Made by a program: the position numbers and the translations under genes. This document shows, one piece after another, positions 1 to 10,093 of a stretch of 64,000 nt of DNA (within the stretch, counting starts at the first letter, position 1; each line of letters begins with the position of its first letter). The notes under the pieces are model-generated. The model ran no database searches, was not told the DNA's origin, and saw only the letters and a list, made by a program, of their open reading frames with translations. The stretch lies in NCBI GenBank assembly GCA_018398585.1, contig JAGTTD010000009.1, positions 15,319,193-15,383,192 of the forward strand, read 5' to 3'. The DNA comes from Simmondsia chinensis (lineage: Eukaryota; Streptophyta; Magnoliopsida; Caryophyllales; Simmondsiaceae).

Positions 1-1131
1 GATTATTCGTTGCCCGAGCTAATGAAGGAGCTGCAAGTTGTAGAGGGGGTGATGCGGGCCGAGGGGAGTGTCCACTTGACCCAGGCATCGAGGATGAGTG
101 GGAGTAAGCAGACTAAGGGTTTGACTGCGAAGAAAGGGAAAGGCAAGGTTGCTAGTGTAGCGGCTAAGACTAATAAGAAAAACTCAAAGGAAAAGTGCTT
201 CTTTGCGGAGAAATGGGCCATTGGAAGAGGAACTATACTGAGTACTTAGCTACCTTTCCTGTGAAGACTAGCAAACCATTTGGTGAAGGTATGTTGATAT
301 CTCACTTAATTGAGTCATGTATAGTTGAGAGTCCACCCGGTTCCTGGTGTGTGGACAGGTTCAACTTACAATGTCTGTAATATGTTACAGGGACTCAGGC
401 TAACCCGGAGGTTGCCTAATGGAGAGGTGTATCTAACAGTTGGAGATGGTATAAGAGTTGTGGTCTCAGGAGTAGGAGATTTTAGCTTAGTTTTTAGTGA
501 TAGAGTTTTGAGTTTGAAAGACTGTCTATTTGTACCTGCACTACGCAAGAAGTTGATTTATGTGTCTCGTTTAGTTAATAATAGATATTTAGTTAATTTC
601 GATTCTAAATTTGTCACTGGAAGAAATAAATTGTTTATTTGTAAAGGTACAAGTGTAGATGGTTTATTCATATTATTTTCTGATAAGAACTCTGTTGATT
701 ATTTATATGAATCTAACACAAGCTTACTTGTTCATTCTTGTAAAAGAAAATGCTATGAGAAGGATAACGCCTTCATGTGGCACCAACGTCTAGGTCATAT
801 TAATTCTAACAGGATCTAAAGACTGATAAAACATTTGGACATAAAGTCCTTAGTAGTCTGTGAATCCTGCATAGAAGGTAAAATGGCCATGTCTATAGTT
901 AAGAGTAATGATAACAGGGTTGGCGACTTGCTTGAGCTGGTTCACACAGTTGTATGTGGACTAATAAATGTTCAAGCAAGAGATGGGTACAAGTACTTCA
1001 TCACTTTCACGAATAATTACTCTAGGTATGGATATGTATACCTGATGAGACATAAGTCTGACTCTTTTATAAAGTTCAGAGAGTTGAAGGCTGTAGTTGA
1101 AAGACGACCATCAAATAGTCCAGTTTTCTAA
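1..1131 (+). pseudogene. Ty1/copia gag-pol fragment COP1, truncated at both ends
   Basis: Remains of a Ty1/copia polyprotein, cut by the window edge on the left. A zinc-knuckle-like run CGEMGHWKR lies at about 204-230. A decayed protease follows, whose expected D-S/T-G-A site has become D-R-F-N near 352, then a stretch with LKDCLFVPALRKKLIYVS near 517-570. The pre-integrase motif MWHQRLGHIN is near 775, CESCIEGKMA near 862, and the start of the integrase core (YFITFTNNYSR) near 995. The frame shifts between about 195 and 325, and TAA at 817 breaks the main frame. Similarity stops at about 1115, early in the integrase core, so RT and RNase H are missing. The family assignment is firm from motif order. 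It is not the same copy as COP2 and looks older. It cannot encode a working protein. Confidence 0.8.
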
Positions 1132-1302
1132 TTGAAAAAGTTGGAAAATAGTTTTCCAGTTTTCCCTATTCTTTCACAAATTTGAAAAACAATATTAAAC
1201 AGTTTTCCAAATTTTCTTAATAAAATAGGAACCTTTTTTCACCAAAACAAACGGAGCTTTAATCCCACCTTACATTGCTGACACAAAAGTTTCTTTATGT
1301 AC
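1132..1302. repeat. short AT-rich repeat rich in TTTTCC/GGAAAA
   Basis: This stretch between COP1 and COP2 has no gene. It carries runs such as GTTGGAAAATAGTTTTCC and TTCACAAATTTGAAAAAC. Similar text recurs at about 7105-7290 and 28500-28645, so it is probably a small dispersed element, family unknown. Confidence 0.35.
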
Positions 1303-1307
1303 GATAG

Positions 1308-1993
1308 TGTGGGATATATAATATGTACTATGATCCAGCTCATATGTTATAATAATTTAAAGAAAAAAAAAGGAGAGAGAAACTATGGGCCTCTTAAGCC
1401 CATGCACTTTGGTTTGAAAAACCCATGAGGGTTGTTTGGATTTGCGATAGTATATATACTATCACTTTGTGTTTTGTGAGGGTCACTAGATATAACCCAA
1501 ATAAAGAGTGAGTGCGGCAGCAGCTCTGAATAGCGAAAACCCAAAAGTTACGTGAGAAAGCAGCGACTGCGAACGGTACTCGGAAATTCTGATATTATAG
1601 GTGAAGATCGGGGTTTGATCTTGGAGCAATTTGGAGTGGGTTTTCTAGGCATTGATTGGAGTTAATTGATCGCGAGAATCATTTGTTTTTGGGCCTGGGG
1701 AGATAATCCTTGTATCGCTCAATTTGCTTATAGGTTTCAAGTTAGGGCAAACATCTTGAAACTATAAACATTGTAATTGCTGTTTACTATAGTGGATTTT
1801 GCTTTCGGTTTGCCCCGTGGTTTTTCCCTCTACTCTGAAGGGTTTTTCACGTTATATTTGGTGTTGATCTTATTTCCGCATATCTATTTTTTCGTTGATA
1901 TTTGGTGATATTGGTGTGCTTGTGATTTATATCTATCATTGATATTGGCTTGAGTGGTCATTGGAATTGGGTTTAGGTGTCTAGAACCCAACA
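1308..1993 (+). repeat. COP2 5' LTR
   Basis: 686 bp, TGTGGG...CCAACA, matching 6037-6723 along its whole length. The Met-tRNA primer site follows immediately. A run GATAGTATATATACTATC near 1446 forms a perfect hairpin, present in both LTRs. Confidence 0.93.
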
Positions 1994-1996
1994 AAG

Positions 1997-2010
1997 TGGT
2001 ATCAGAGCTA
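1997..2010 (+). promoter_or_regulatory. COP2 primer binding site (initiator-Met tRNA type)
   Basis: TGGTATCAGAGCTA lies 3 bases after the 5' LTR. It is the standard plant copia primer site complementary to the 3' end of initiator-Met tRNA. Confidence 0.9.
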
Positions 2011-2035
2011 CGGTTCATAATTATGGTGAATAATA

Positions 2036-2800
2036 ATGGAGGGTACTAGGGGTAGTACAATGATAAAATTGACCGATGAAAATTACTCAATTTGGAAACC
2101 AATGATGGAGGACCTACTTTATTGTAAGGATTTACATGACCCGATTGAGGAAGATAGTGGTAGGCCGGAAAAAATGTCATATAAAGAACGGGAGAAACTG
2201 AATAAAAAAACTGTTGGGACAATTTGACAGTGGGTAGATTTCAGTGTTTTTCACCATATATCACAAGAGACTAATGCCGAGACATTATGGAAAAGTTTAG
2301 AGAGTCGGTATCAAAGAAAGATTCCGCGAAACAAGGCTTTTTTGATTAAGAAGTTGGTCAACTTGAAATTGAAAGTGGGACGATCAATGGCCGAACACTT
2401 GAATGAATTTCAGGATGTTATTAACCAGTTGATTGTTATGAAAATTACTCTTGATGATGAGTTGCAGGCTTTGTTCCTTTGAAGTTCTCTACCTAACGGT
2501 TGGGAGACCTTGGTACTAACTGTTAGCAACTCAGCTCCTGATGGAAAGTTGGCTTTGAGTGCCGTAAAAGATTGCTTGTTCAATGAGGAGATAAGGAGAA
2601 GAGAGATGGGTGCTGATGCGCAGGCTCTTGTTACTGAGAACCGAGGCAGAAGTAAGAGTAAAGGGCCTAAGGGGCATCATAAGTTTAGAGGTCTAAGTCC
2701 AGAGGAGCAAAACCATAGTGCTGGCATTGTCATAAAAGTGGACACCTGAGAAGAGATTGTTTTCTTCTGAAGAAAGAACAAAAAGGTGAAACAAGTCAAA
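2036..2800 (+). pseudogene. COP2 gag with zinc knuckle
   Basis: Capsid-type gag of a copia element. It starts MEGTRGSTMIKLTDENYS and includes the UBN2-type stretch ETLWKSLESRYQRK...FLIKKLVNLKLKVG. Stops interrupt it: TGA at 2225 and TGA at 2480. A CX2CX4HX4C zinc knuckle (CWHCHKSGHLRRDC) is intact at 2719-2760, but in the frame of pol rather than of gag, so one frameshift lies between about 2700 and 2719. Copia gag and pol are normally one open frame; here the start and the knuckle can no longer be read together. Confidence 0.85.
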
Positions 2801-2832
2801 ATAAGGCAGATGATAAAGAGACTATAGCTGCA

Positions 2833-3441
2833 GTGACAGGTGATGCTAATGATGGCCAGGTAACATTGTTTTATGCTCAGGGTGAGTGCAATCATATATG
2901 TGATCCTGATGTTGAATGGATTGTTGATTTTGGTGCTTCTTATCATTGTGTTCCCAAGAGAGAGTATTTTTCTACGTACAAAGCAGGTGACTTTGGTACT
3001 GTAAAAATGGGCAACAGTAGTGTTGCTAAGATTGTTGGGATTAGGGATATCCGTGTACAGACTAGTACTGGTTGCATTGTTACTTTGAAAAATGTGTGAC
3101 ATATTCCTAAATTACGCCTTAATCTGATTTCTGTGAATGTTATGGACAAAGAAGGTTATACATATCATCTTGGTGATGGAAAATGGAAGCTTACGAAGGG
3201 GTCACTAATAGTAGCCAGAAGACAGCTTTGTTGTTCATTATGCAAGACACGTGTGACAGTGTGTGGTGGTGAATTGAACATAGTTGAGGATGATACTTCA
3301 CCTAATTTGTGGGACAGACGGCTAGCTCATGTCAGTGAGAAAGGGTTGCAGATATTGGCTAAAAAGTCTCTCATTCCTTCACTGAACCCTTGTGATGATT
3401 GTTTGTTAGGTAAGCAACACAGAGTCAGCTTTGGTAAATAG
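2833..3441 (+). pseudogene. COP2 protease and pre-integrase region
   Basis: Aspartic protease followed by the GAG-pre-integrase segment. The protease site reads WIVDFGASYH near 2920, with F where most copia proteases have S or T, so catalysis is doubtful even without the stops. Downstream are LWDRRLAHVSEKGLQIL near 3307 and CDDCLLGKQHRVSF near 3390. TGA at 3097 and TAG at 3439 interrupt the frame. Both stay in the register of the later domains. Confidence 0.85.
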
Positions 3442-4260
3442 TTGAAACGAAAATGAAATAAGCTTGAATGGATACATTCTGATGTATGTGGTCCTATAGA
3501 GGTGGAGTCTCTAAGAGGAAATCGATATTTTGTTACTTTTATTGATGATGCTTCACGAAAAACTTGGTTGTTTTGTTTGAGATCCAAAAACCAGATATTT
3601 GAAGTCTTTCAACAATTTCACGCCATGGTGGAGAGACAGACAGTGATGTTGCTGAAGTGTCTCCGAACTGACAATGGGAGAGAGTACATTAACCGAGATT
3701 TTAGAAGGTACTGCAAGAAGCATGGGATTCGCCATGAAAGAATAGTACCAGGTACTCCTCAGTATAATGGTGTCGCAGAAAGAATGAATAGAACCATTGT
3801 GGAGAAAATCAGGTGTTTGCTCAGAATGTCGAAGCTGCCTAAGGCATTTTGGGATACTGCTGTGTACATCATCAACAGAGGTCCATCAGTTCCTTTGCAT
3901 TTTGACATTCCAGAGAGAGAGTGTACTGGAAAAGACATTTCTTATTCTTACTTGAAGGTGTTTGGATGCAAAGCCTTCATGCATGTGCCAAAGGAATAGA
4001 GATCCAAGCTTGACAGTAAAGCCACTTTGTGCATATTTGTAGGATATGGTGATGAGGAGTTCGGTTACAGATTATGGGATCCCATGAAGAAAAGGACCGT
4101 GGGAAGCAGAGATGTGTTTCATGAACATGAGAATATGGCTGATTTTGACAAGTCAGAGAAGACTACATGTGCTCCCACTGGTGTTGCTGTTACTATGCCA
4201 ATTTCATCTTCATCAGGTGCCACAGATGAAGAGCAGGTCTTTGATGGGACATAACTCGAG
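3442..4260 (+). pseudogene. COP2 integrase core and C-terminal region
   Basis: Retroviral-type integrase (rve). The three acidic positions are visible: D in YFVTFIDDASRK near 3547, D in RTDNGREYI near 3665, and E in YNGVAERMNRTIVEK near 3775. The copia-type C-terminal motif VFGCKAFMHVPKE and LDSKATLCIFVGYGDEEFGYRLWDP follow. In-frame stops are TGA 3454, TAG 3997 and TAA 4252. No indel shifts the frame, and the catalytic residues survive although the protein does not. Confidence 0.88.
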
Positions 4261-5540
4261 AATGACACTGAGCCGGTTGCAGTTGATGATGCTCCAGGTA
4301 CAGATGGTGTTGAGTAAGGGGAGCCAGCCCCTCAACCAGTGACTGCTGAGCCTCAGGTGAGGAGGTTTGATGGAGAGCGTCGATCGTCTATGAAGTATTC
4401 GAGTTCTGATTATATTTGTCTTACTGATGAGGGGAAGCCAGAGAGCTACCAAGAAGTGCAGACTTATGAAGACAAGGATAATTAGGTGAAAGCCATGGAT
4501 GAAGAGATGAACTCTTCAGAGAAGAATGGAACCTATGAGCTGGTTGATCTTCCTAAAGGCAGAAAAGCACTTCAGAATAAGTGGGTGTTCAAGCTGAAAA
4601 AGAATGGTGATCAAATTGTGAAACATAAAGCTCGATTGGTGGTGAAAGGCTTCAATTGGAAGAAAGGGATTGACTTTGATGATATATTCGCTCCAGTTAT
4701 GAAGATGAGTTCCATTTGAGTGGTACTAGGTATGGCAGCTAGTATGAATCTTGAGCTTAAACAGTTAGATGTGAAGACTGCATTTCTCCATGATGACTTG
4801 CTGGAGGAGATCTACATGAAGCAGCCTGAAGGATATGAAGCGTAGGATAAAGAGCACTTGGTTTGCAGATTGAAAAAGAGCTTGTATGGTTTGAAGCAGG
4901 CTCCTAGACAGTGGTACAAGAAGTTTGACTCCTTCATGGTGGGTCAAGGGTACAAGAGAACAGCTGCAGATTATTGTGTGTATATAAGGAAATTCGCTGG
5001 AGGTAATTTCATTATTTTACTGCTTTATGTTGATAGCATGCTAATTGTTGGTCAAGATGCAGATATGATTCGAAGACTTAAAAAGGAGTTGTCAAAGTCA
5101 TTTGAAATGAAAGACTTTGGTCCAGTGAAGTGTATTTTGGGTATGGAGATTAACCGTGATAGAGAGGCTGGAAAGTTGTGGTTGTCACAAGAAAAATATG
5201 TTGAACGGGTGCTTGAAAGATTCAACATGAAGAGTGCTAAAACAGTTAGCACACCTCTTGCCTCACATTTTAAATTGACTAAACGGTCTTATCCTGTGAC
5301 CAAGAAAGAGAAAGAAGAGATGTCTTTTGTTCCCCACTCCTCTGCTGTTAGGTCTTTGATCTATGCTGTGCTTTGCACTAGGCCAGATATTGCTCATGCC
5401 GTGGGTGTTGTGAGCAGATTTATTTCTAATCTAGGGAAAGTTCACTGGGAAGTAGTGAGATGGATCTTCAGATATTTGCGGGGTACTTCAAAACAGTGTT
5501 TGAGTTTTGGAGGCTCGGGACCGATTCTTGAAGAGTAGAC
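4261..5540 (+). pseudogene. COP2 reverse transcriptase, catalytic motif altered
   Basis: Copia reverse transcriptase (RVT_2). Seen: NKWVFKLKKNGD and HKARLVVKGF near 4576-4650, SLYGLKQAPRQWYKKF near 4882, then the polymerase site at 5026-5037 reading Y-V-D-S where the family has Y-V-D-D. That second aspartate binds metal, so its loss alone would inactivate RT. TAA 4315, TAG 4483, TGA 4717, TAG 4843 and TAG 5536 break the frame. The region keeps one register throughout. Confidence 0.9.
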
Positions 5541-5991
5541 TGATTCTGATATGGCAGGATGTCTCGATAGTAGAAAATCTACTTCGGGTTATTTGTTCAC
5601 TTTTGCAGGGGGAGCTGTATCTTGGCAGTCCAGGTTGCAGAAGTGTGTTGCTCACTCCACTACTGAAGCTGAATATATTGCTGTTGTTGAAGCAGGGAAG
5701 GAAATGTTGTGGATGAAGAGGTTTCTTTAAGAGTTAGGTTTGAAACAGAAAGAGTATGTGGCATTCTGTGATAGTCAAAGTGCAATGGACCTGAGTAAGA
5801 ATTCCATGTATCATACCCGCACAAGGCATATTGATGCGAGATATCATTAGTTGCATTCTGTTATTGAAGAAAAGCTGATGATGCTGAAGAAGATTCACAC
5901 TGACAAGAACATGGTTGATATGTTGACTAAGGTGGTACCTACTAGCAAGTTGGACTTGTGCATTAGGTTGGCTGGTATTGATTCGAAGTAG
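5541..5991 (+). pseudogene. COP2 RNase H
   Basis: Ty1-type RNase H at the end of pol. Seen: TDSDMAGCLDSRKSTSGY near 5540, AVSWQSRLQKCVAHSTTEAEY near 5612 (key T-E-A-E), FCDSQSAMDLSKN near 5764, and HTRTRHIDARYH near 5815. Stops are TAA 5728 and TAG 5848. TAG at 5989 is probably the natural end of pol. The polypurine tract and 3' LTR follow within 50 bases. Confidence 0.9.
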
Positions 5992-6021
5992 TCTGATGTG
6001 GAGTTCTCTCCTTGTGGTGGG

Positions 6022-6036
6022 CTGGAGGGGGAGATT
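6022..6036 (+). promoter_or_regulatory. COP2 polypurine tract
   Basis: CTGGAGGGGGAGATT directly precedes the 3' LTR, where second-strand priming occurs in LTR elements. Confidence 0.85.
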
Positions 6037-6723
6037 TGTGGGGTACATAATATATACCGTGGTCCAGCCCACAAGTTATAATAATGTAAAGAAAAAAAAA
6101 AGGAGAGAGAAAGTATGGGCATCTTAAGCCCATGAACTTTGGTTTGAAAAACCCATGAGGGTTGTTTGGATTTGGGATAGTATATATACTATCAATTTGT
6201 GTTTTGTGAGGGTTACTAGATATAACCCAAATAAAGAGAGAGTGCGACAGCAGCTCTGAATAGCAAAATCCCAAAAGTAACGTGAGAAAGCAGCGACTGT
6301 GGATGGTGCTCGGAAATTCCAATATTATCGATGAAGATCGGGATTTGATCTTGGAGCAATTTGGAGCGGGTTTTCTAGGCATTGATTGGAGTTAATTGAT
6401 CGGGAGAATCAATTGTTCTCGGGCCTAGGGAGGAAATCCTTGTATCGTTCAATTTGCTGTAGGTTTCAAGTTAGGGCAAACATCTTGAAACTATAAACGT
6501 TATAATTGCTATTTTCTATTGTGGATTTTACTGTTAGTTTGCCCCGTGGTTTTTCCCTCTACTCTGGAGGGTTTTCCGCGTTATATTTGGTGTTGATTTT
6601 ATTTCTGCATATCTATTTTGTCGTCGATATTTGGTGATGTTGGTGTGCCTATGATTTATATCTGTCATTGATATTGGCTTGAGTGGTCGATTGAAATTGG
6701 GTTTAGGTGTCTAGAACCCAACA
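6037..6723 (+). repeat. COP2 3' LTR
   Basis: 687 bp, TGTGGG...CCAACA, about 91% identical to 1308-1993 by eye. Differences are mainly single substitutions, with a few one- or two-base indels. Confidence 0.93.
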
Positions 6724-6830
6724 AATAGGATAAGTTGAGACCTACGAACCCTGAGGGTAGTTGCAAAGAAAAATTTTTCTCTAATGGCGTGATTCAAATC
6801 CTAAATCTAGTGTTTCATGAGAGGTGCTGT

Positions 6831-7109
6831 AGAGTCTAGGGGTGTGTTTAAGAACATACTCAGTGCCTCAAGGGCTCCCGCCTACGCAGGGTCGGGGGGG
6901 GGGGGGGGGTGGATGTACACAGCCTTAACCCTTCAGAGTGTTAACCTGAAGAGAGGCTGTTTCCTAGTGCCCTCAGCTTGAGGGTGATGACTTCCCAATA
7001 GATCATCCATCCTGGTACTACTCTCCCCCTAGCACACTTAACTTCAGAGTTTTAATAGGATTTGGTGACGGCGTGTTAACCTGAAGAGCCTAGGGGTGTG
7101 TTTAAAAAC
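6831..7109 (-). mobile_element. 5S rRNA-headed SINE, copy A, with 25-bp target duplication
   Basis: The SINE proper is about 6856-7084 on the minus strand. On that strand it starts with a 5S rRNA-like head (AACTCTGAAGTTAAGTGTGC, then GAGAGTAGTACCAGGATGG). The SINE body follows (AGCCTCTCTTCAGG, AAGGCTGTGTACATCCACCC, GGGAGCCCTTGAGGCACTGA). A G16 run sits at 6894-6909. The TTG tail is missing. Direct repeats of 25 bp with two mismatches flank it (6831-6855 and 7085-7109), which supports insertion by LINE-type machinery. The target lies inside the MITE-like sequence that continues to 7293. Confidence 0.75.
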
Positions 7110-7293
7110 TGAAAATTTTATTCTTTACTTGGAATTCCATTGAAAATGAAAGTAGAGAACTTGCTTAAAAGACTAGTTTTCCAATTGGGGAATTGTATTT
7201 TAGTTTTCCATAGTCTATTAGATTAGTCCGAAAAACAACTTTAAACTATATTTTTCCAAACTTTTCCATCCGTGTTTTCCTTGGACACCCCTA
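7085..7293. mobile_element. MITE-like remnant interrupted by SINE copy A
   Basis: The left end TAGGGGTGTGTTTAAAAAC and the right end, which reads TAGGGGTGTCCAAGGAAAA on the other strand, form short inverted ends. The original left end would be at 6837, before the SINE landed. The interior is AT-rich and noncoding and resembles 1132-1220 and 28500-28645. The superfamily is unclear; no convincing target duplication was found. Confidence 0.4.
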
Positions 7294-7690
7294 TGTTTAA
7301 TATATTCTGTTTTAATAATGATTACAATGGTTTTTTCATTCAATTAAGCATTATGAGTAACCGTTTGTATTTTAAAATTTTGTGATCCATATTTTTTTTG
7401 ACATTAAATTTATTATATAATATAAATCGAATATATAAGTACACAATATCTGAAATCCAAATTTGCAACCCGAAAGGCCAACTGGTATTTCTAGAATCGG
7501 TATCAGAACTTTTATTGTTGGATTTACTTGAACTGCTTATTTTCGGATTTCTCTTATTATTTGCATATGGTTGGATTGGATTATCAAATTTTCGGATTTA
7601 TAGGTATCACTTGGTACTTAGTCAAGCTCCTAGGGTTTTCGAACCCCATATTCTCCTTTTGAATGTAGCCTAAAAGCTAAAAGGTTTAGT
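7294..7690. other. noncoding AT-rich stretch
   Basis: No gene, RNA or repeat recognised. The 91-codon open frame at 7398-7673 has no familiar motif and AT-rich composition like its flanks. Confidence 0.5.
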
Positions 7691-8244
7691 TAGGGATGGT
7701 AATAGGGCGGGGCGGGTACAAGGGATGTCTCCGCCATACTTGTACCCGCCACCTCTTCCATTGTCTGTAACAGGCATGAAATATATACCCGTATATTTCC
7801 CAGCAATTACAAACTCATGCCTATGCTTGCCCTTTTCCCGCGGGTATCAAATGGGTCTTTAATACCCACCCTCTACGCACTAGTTACCAAATAGTTATTC
7901 ATGCCGCTATATTAATTAATTATTTAGAATCTAATAATATTTTCCTATGAGATTTGGCACAAAATAGAATAGCTCAATTAATTACATATTTTTTCTATTT
8001 TTAAATTAATAAGAAGCAGATTGGAGTAGGTATGAGATGGGTATGGTGGGTGTAGGCCGGAGTGATTTAGAGTGGGGCTGGCGTGACATGTACAACATTT
8101 ACCCGCACACGTCCCACACCCGGGGTGGTTATTGTCATGTATGCCCGACCCGTGCCCACTACTTGCCTCACTTGCACTTGTAACGGTTCATATGGGTTGG
8201 GTATTTGCAAATGATAGGTTTTACCTGTTGTATTGTTATCCCTA
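7691..8244. mobile_element. non-autonomous hAT-type element
   Basis: 554 bp with inverted ends TAGGGATGGTAATA and (from the right) TAGGGATAACAATA. Flanking 8-mers GGTTTAGT (7683-7690) and GGTCTAAT (8245-8252) match at 6 of 8 positions, the duplication length typical of hAT. The interior carries GGGCGGGTAC and CCCGCGGGTA runs common in plant elements of this sort. There is no transposase. Confidence 0.65.
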
Positions 8245-8252
8245 GGTCTAAT

Positions 8253-9216
8253 ACTAATGTGAGCCATTTGAGTTTTGTTTATCGCAGACAATGGCCTTGG
8301 TGAGCGCAACAAAGACATGGGAAATTGCAGTTTTAATTGTTGCTTGGACGTCTAGATCTTGGCGGTGCCTTAGTTAATGGAACTTGCTCTATTATTTTGC
8401 ATCTTTGATATAAAAATTAGTATGTTTTTTTTTTATTATAGTATTAGTCTTCTCAGTATTTGAGGAATGTGCATAGGGTATTGGTTTTCCAGGAGTGCTT
8501 TAAGGACTTGGAAATTTGTCATCTGGAAGAGATTTTCTAAGCTTAAATTTGTTGCCTTGCATTGAATTAGATTAAAAAAAAAATGGTTTATACGTTGATG
8601 GTTAGTAGCACCATCGGAGAGGAAAATGTGAGGTTTTGTGTGATCTTGTAAGTGGTGCCTACAGGTACCTCGGGTAGGGGAGAGTTGAGGAAGAATGAAT
8701 GTGGGCATTTTGTGTGTAGTAGATCCGTGCATAAAGAGAGTCATGCTCGGATCGTTTTGATTGAGGGTTTGCAGCTTTTGCATCCAAAATTGCATGCGGG
8801 AGGTTTGTAGCTTTATCTCAACTAAAGTTATATTTGGGTTGAGAGTTCTACATAAGTTCGATGTGAGGTACCCATTTGAGTTTGTAGTTAGTGAGATCAG
8901 GTTTTAGGTTATAATTCAAGATTATAATTCAAAAATTCAACAATAGGTGAGGGTACCCATTTGAGTAATTTTTATTCCCTTCTAGTTGAGTAAGAGTTCT
9001 ACATCAGTTCGATGTGGTGTTTGTCGTCAATCTTATGCTTCTATTGTGTCTTTTTTTGGTTTTTCCCAGCAAAAAGTTCAATTGGTAGGAGAGGAAGTGC
9101 ACTATACTTATATATTGTTCTCATCCCGATATAGCACAACTTGCTACTCAAAAACTCAACTCAGTTTTATTTCTCCAGAACTTGAAATAATGAATTATAA
9201 AGCTTTATTTATAGAA
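8253..9216. other. noncoding stretch with short direct repeats
   Basis: No gene recognised. GAGTTCTACATMAGTTCGATG occurs at about 8842 and 8994, and GTACCCATTTGAGT at about 8868 and 8951. This looks like local duplication. The open frames 8436-8795 (minus) and 8986-9225 have no recognisable domain. Confidence 0.5.
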
Positions 9217-9330
9217 AAAAGTTAAACCCTAATGGATAACTAAAGAGATAATTATCCTACTAACTAAAATGTCAAAAGTTAAACCCTAATGGATAACTAA
9301 AGAGATAATTATCCTACTAACTAAAATGTC
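9217..9330. repeat. perfect 57-bp tandem duplication
   Basis: 9217-9273 and 9274-9330 are identical (AAAAGTTAAACCC...TAAAATGTC). No differences means a recent duplication. It lies about 190 bases before the oxidoreductase exon, in what would be intron if the gene were intact. Confidence 0.9.
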
Positions 9331-9517
9331 TTATTAACGTTGAAGATATATTTTAATTTAAAACTATCAATTAATCTATTAAAATCTAACAAAATATGAA
9401 ATCTTTTATGTTTAGTAAATCTCTTGTTGTTAGCTGCATCACTTCTTCTTCACAACTCTGAATTGAAACTTATAATTGGATGTTTCTCTCCTTTTTTTTT
9501 TTTTTTTTTTCCACAAG

Positions 9518-9900
9518 GGGAAGTGTACATATGTGGCATGTCATTGCGGGAGGATGTACCAAACAATCCCGAGGAGGTAACGCTGAACCCAGAATCCATA
9601 TCCATGCTTTAACGGGTCGCTATAAACGTGTCGACCCATTTGAAAGAAGGTGAAGCCCGGGTGAAGGCCGAGCAAGCATGCTTCTTACCATGCACCGATG
9701 ACGGGATCCCAGTTATAGGGGAGCTTCCCGGTGCTAGAATGTGCTATATCGGAACCGGACATGGTTGTTGGGGGATCCTAAATGGGCCGGCCACTGGGGT
9801 CGCCCTGGCTAAGCTCGTCTTAGATGTTGACGCCAGTATTGTTGATCTTAGCCCTTTTAGCCCAGCTAGGTTTGTTGGTGCCGAAAGTAAAAGATTATGA
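9518..9900 (+). pseudogene. last exon of a plant FAD-dependent oxidoreductase (DAO family, TDA3-like), one in-frame stop
   Basis: The only host-gene coding sequence recognised. A long T tract followed by CCACAAG at 9511-9517 looks like an intron acceptor. The frame then reads GEVYICGMS near 9520, THLKEGEARVKAEQACFLP near 9635, TDDGIPVIGELPGAR, and the C-terminal FAD-binding signature YIGTGHGCWGILNGPATG near 9750, ending at TGA 9898-9900. In the DAO family these residues close over the flavin. TAA at 9610 interrupts the frame without shifting it. Earlier exons are not visible upstream, so this is a fragment or a broken gene. The family call comes from the GTGH-WGI-NGP-TG pattern remembered from plant proteins; the substrate is unknown. 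Copia and MITE debris surrounds it. Confidence 0.75.
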
Positions 9901-10093
9901 AGTTCGTATATGAAAGCGTCAGCTAGCTCAACTAATTAAATTCTCTGGGAGGTAGTGTCCGAGACGTGGGATCGAATCCTATCTTGAGCGTGGGGAATAG
10001 GAGGTTAGAGGGGATTCGTGGAGGGTTGTCTCCTTGTGTAGTTCTCATGGCTTCCTTGCGATTCGTTCAAAAAAAGAAGTTTGTATATTTGAA
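9899..10093 (+). mobile_element. tRNA-derived SINE in the 3' flank of the oxidoreductase exon
   Basis: The SINE body is about 9915-10075. It has a tRNA-like head with an A-box-like TAGCTCAACTAA and a B-box-like GGGATCGAATCC, the internal RNA polymerase III promoter of tRNA-type SINEs, and ends in an A run. GAAGTTCGTATATGAA (9899-9914) and GAAGTTTGTATATTTGAA (10076-10093) are imperfect target duplications. The first copy starts in the TGA stop codon of the oxidoreductase, so the insertion site abutted the gene end. Confidence 0.65.

Larger units (their letters stand above)
1303..6728 (+). mobile_element. Ty1/copia LTR retrotransposon COP2, full structure, inactive
   Basis: A structurally complete copia element: LTR, Met-tRNA primer site, gag, protease, integrase, RT, RNase H, polypurine tract, LTR. 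Both LTRs start TGTGGG and end CCAACA. Flanks are GATAG (1303-1307) and AATAG (6724-6728), a 5-bp target duplication with one change. Domain order (integrase before RT) is diagnostic of Ty1/copia. By eye the LTRs differ at about 64 of 687 positions (about 9%), so insertion is not recent. The pol frame (2833-5989) stays in one register for more than 3 kb but has 12 premature stops, and the RT active site is altered, so it is dead. Confidence 0.93.

Noticed and set aside
7398..7673. 91-codon open frame as a gene
   Set aside because: AT-rich, no domain, no splice or start support.
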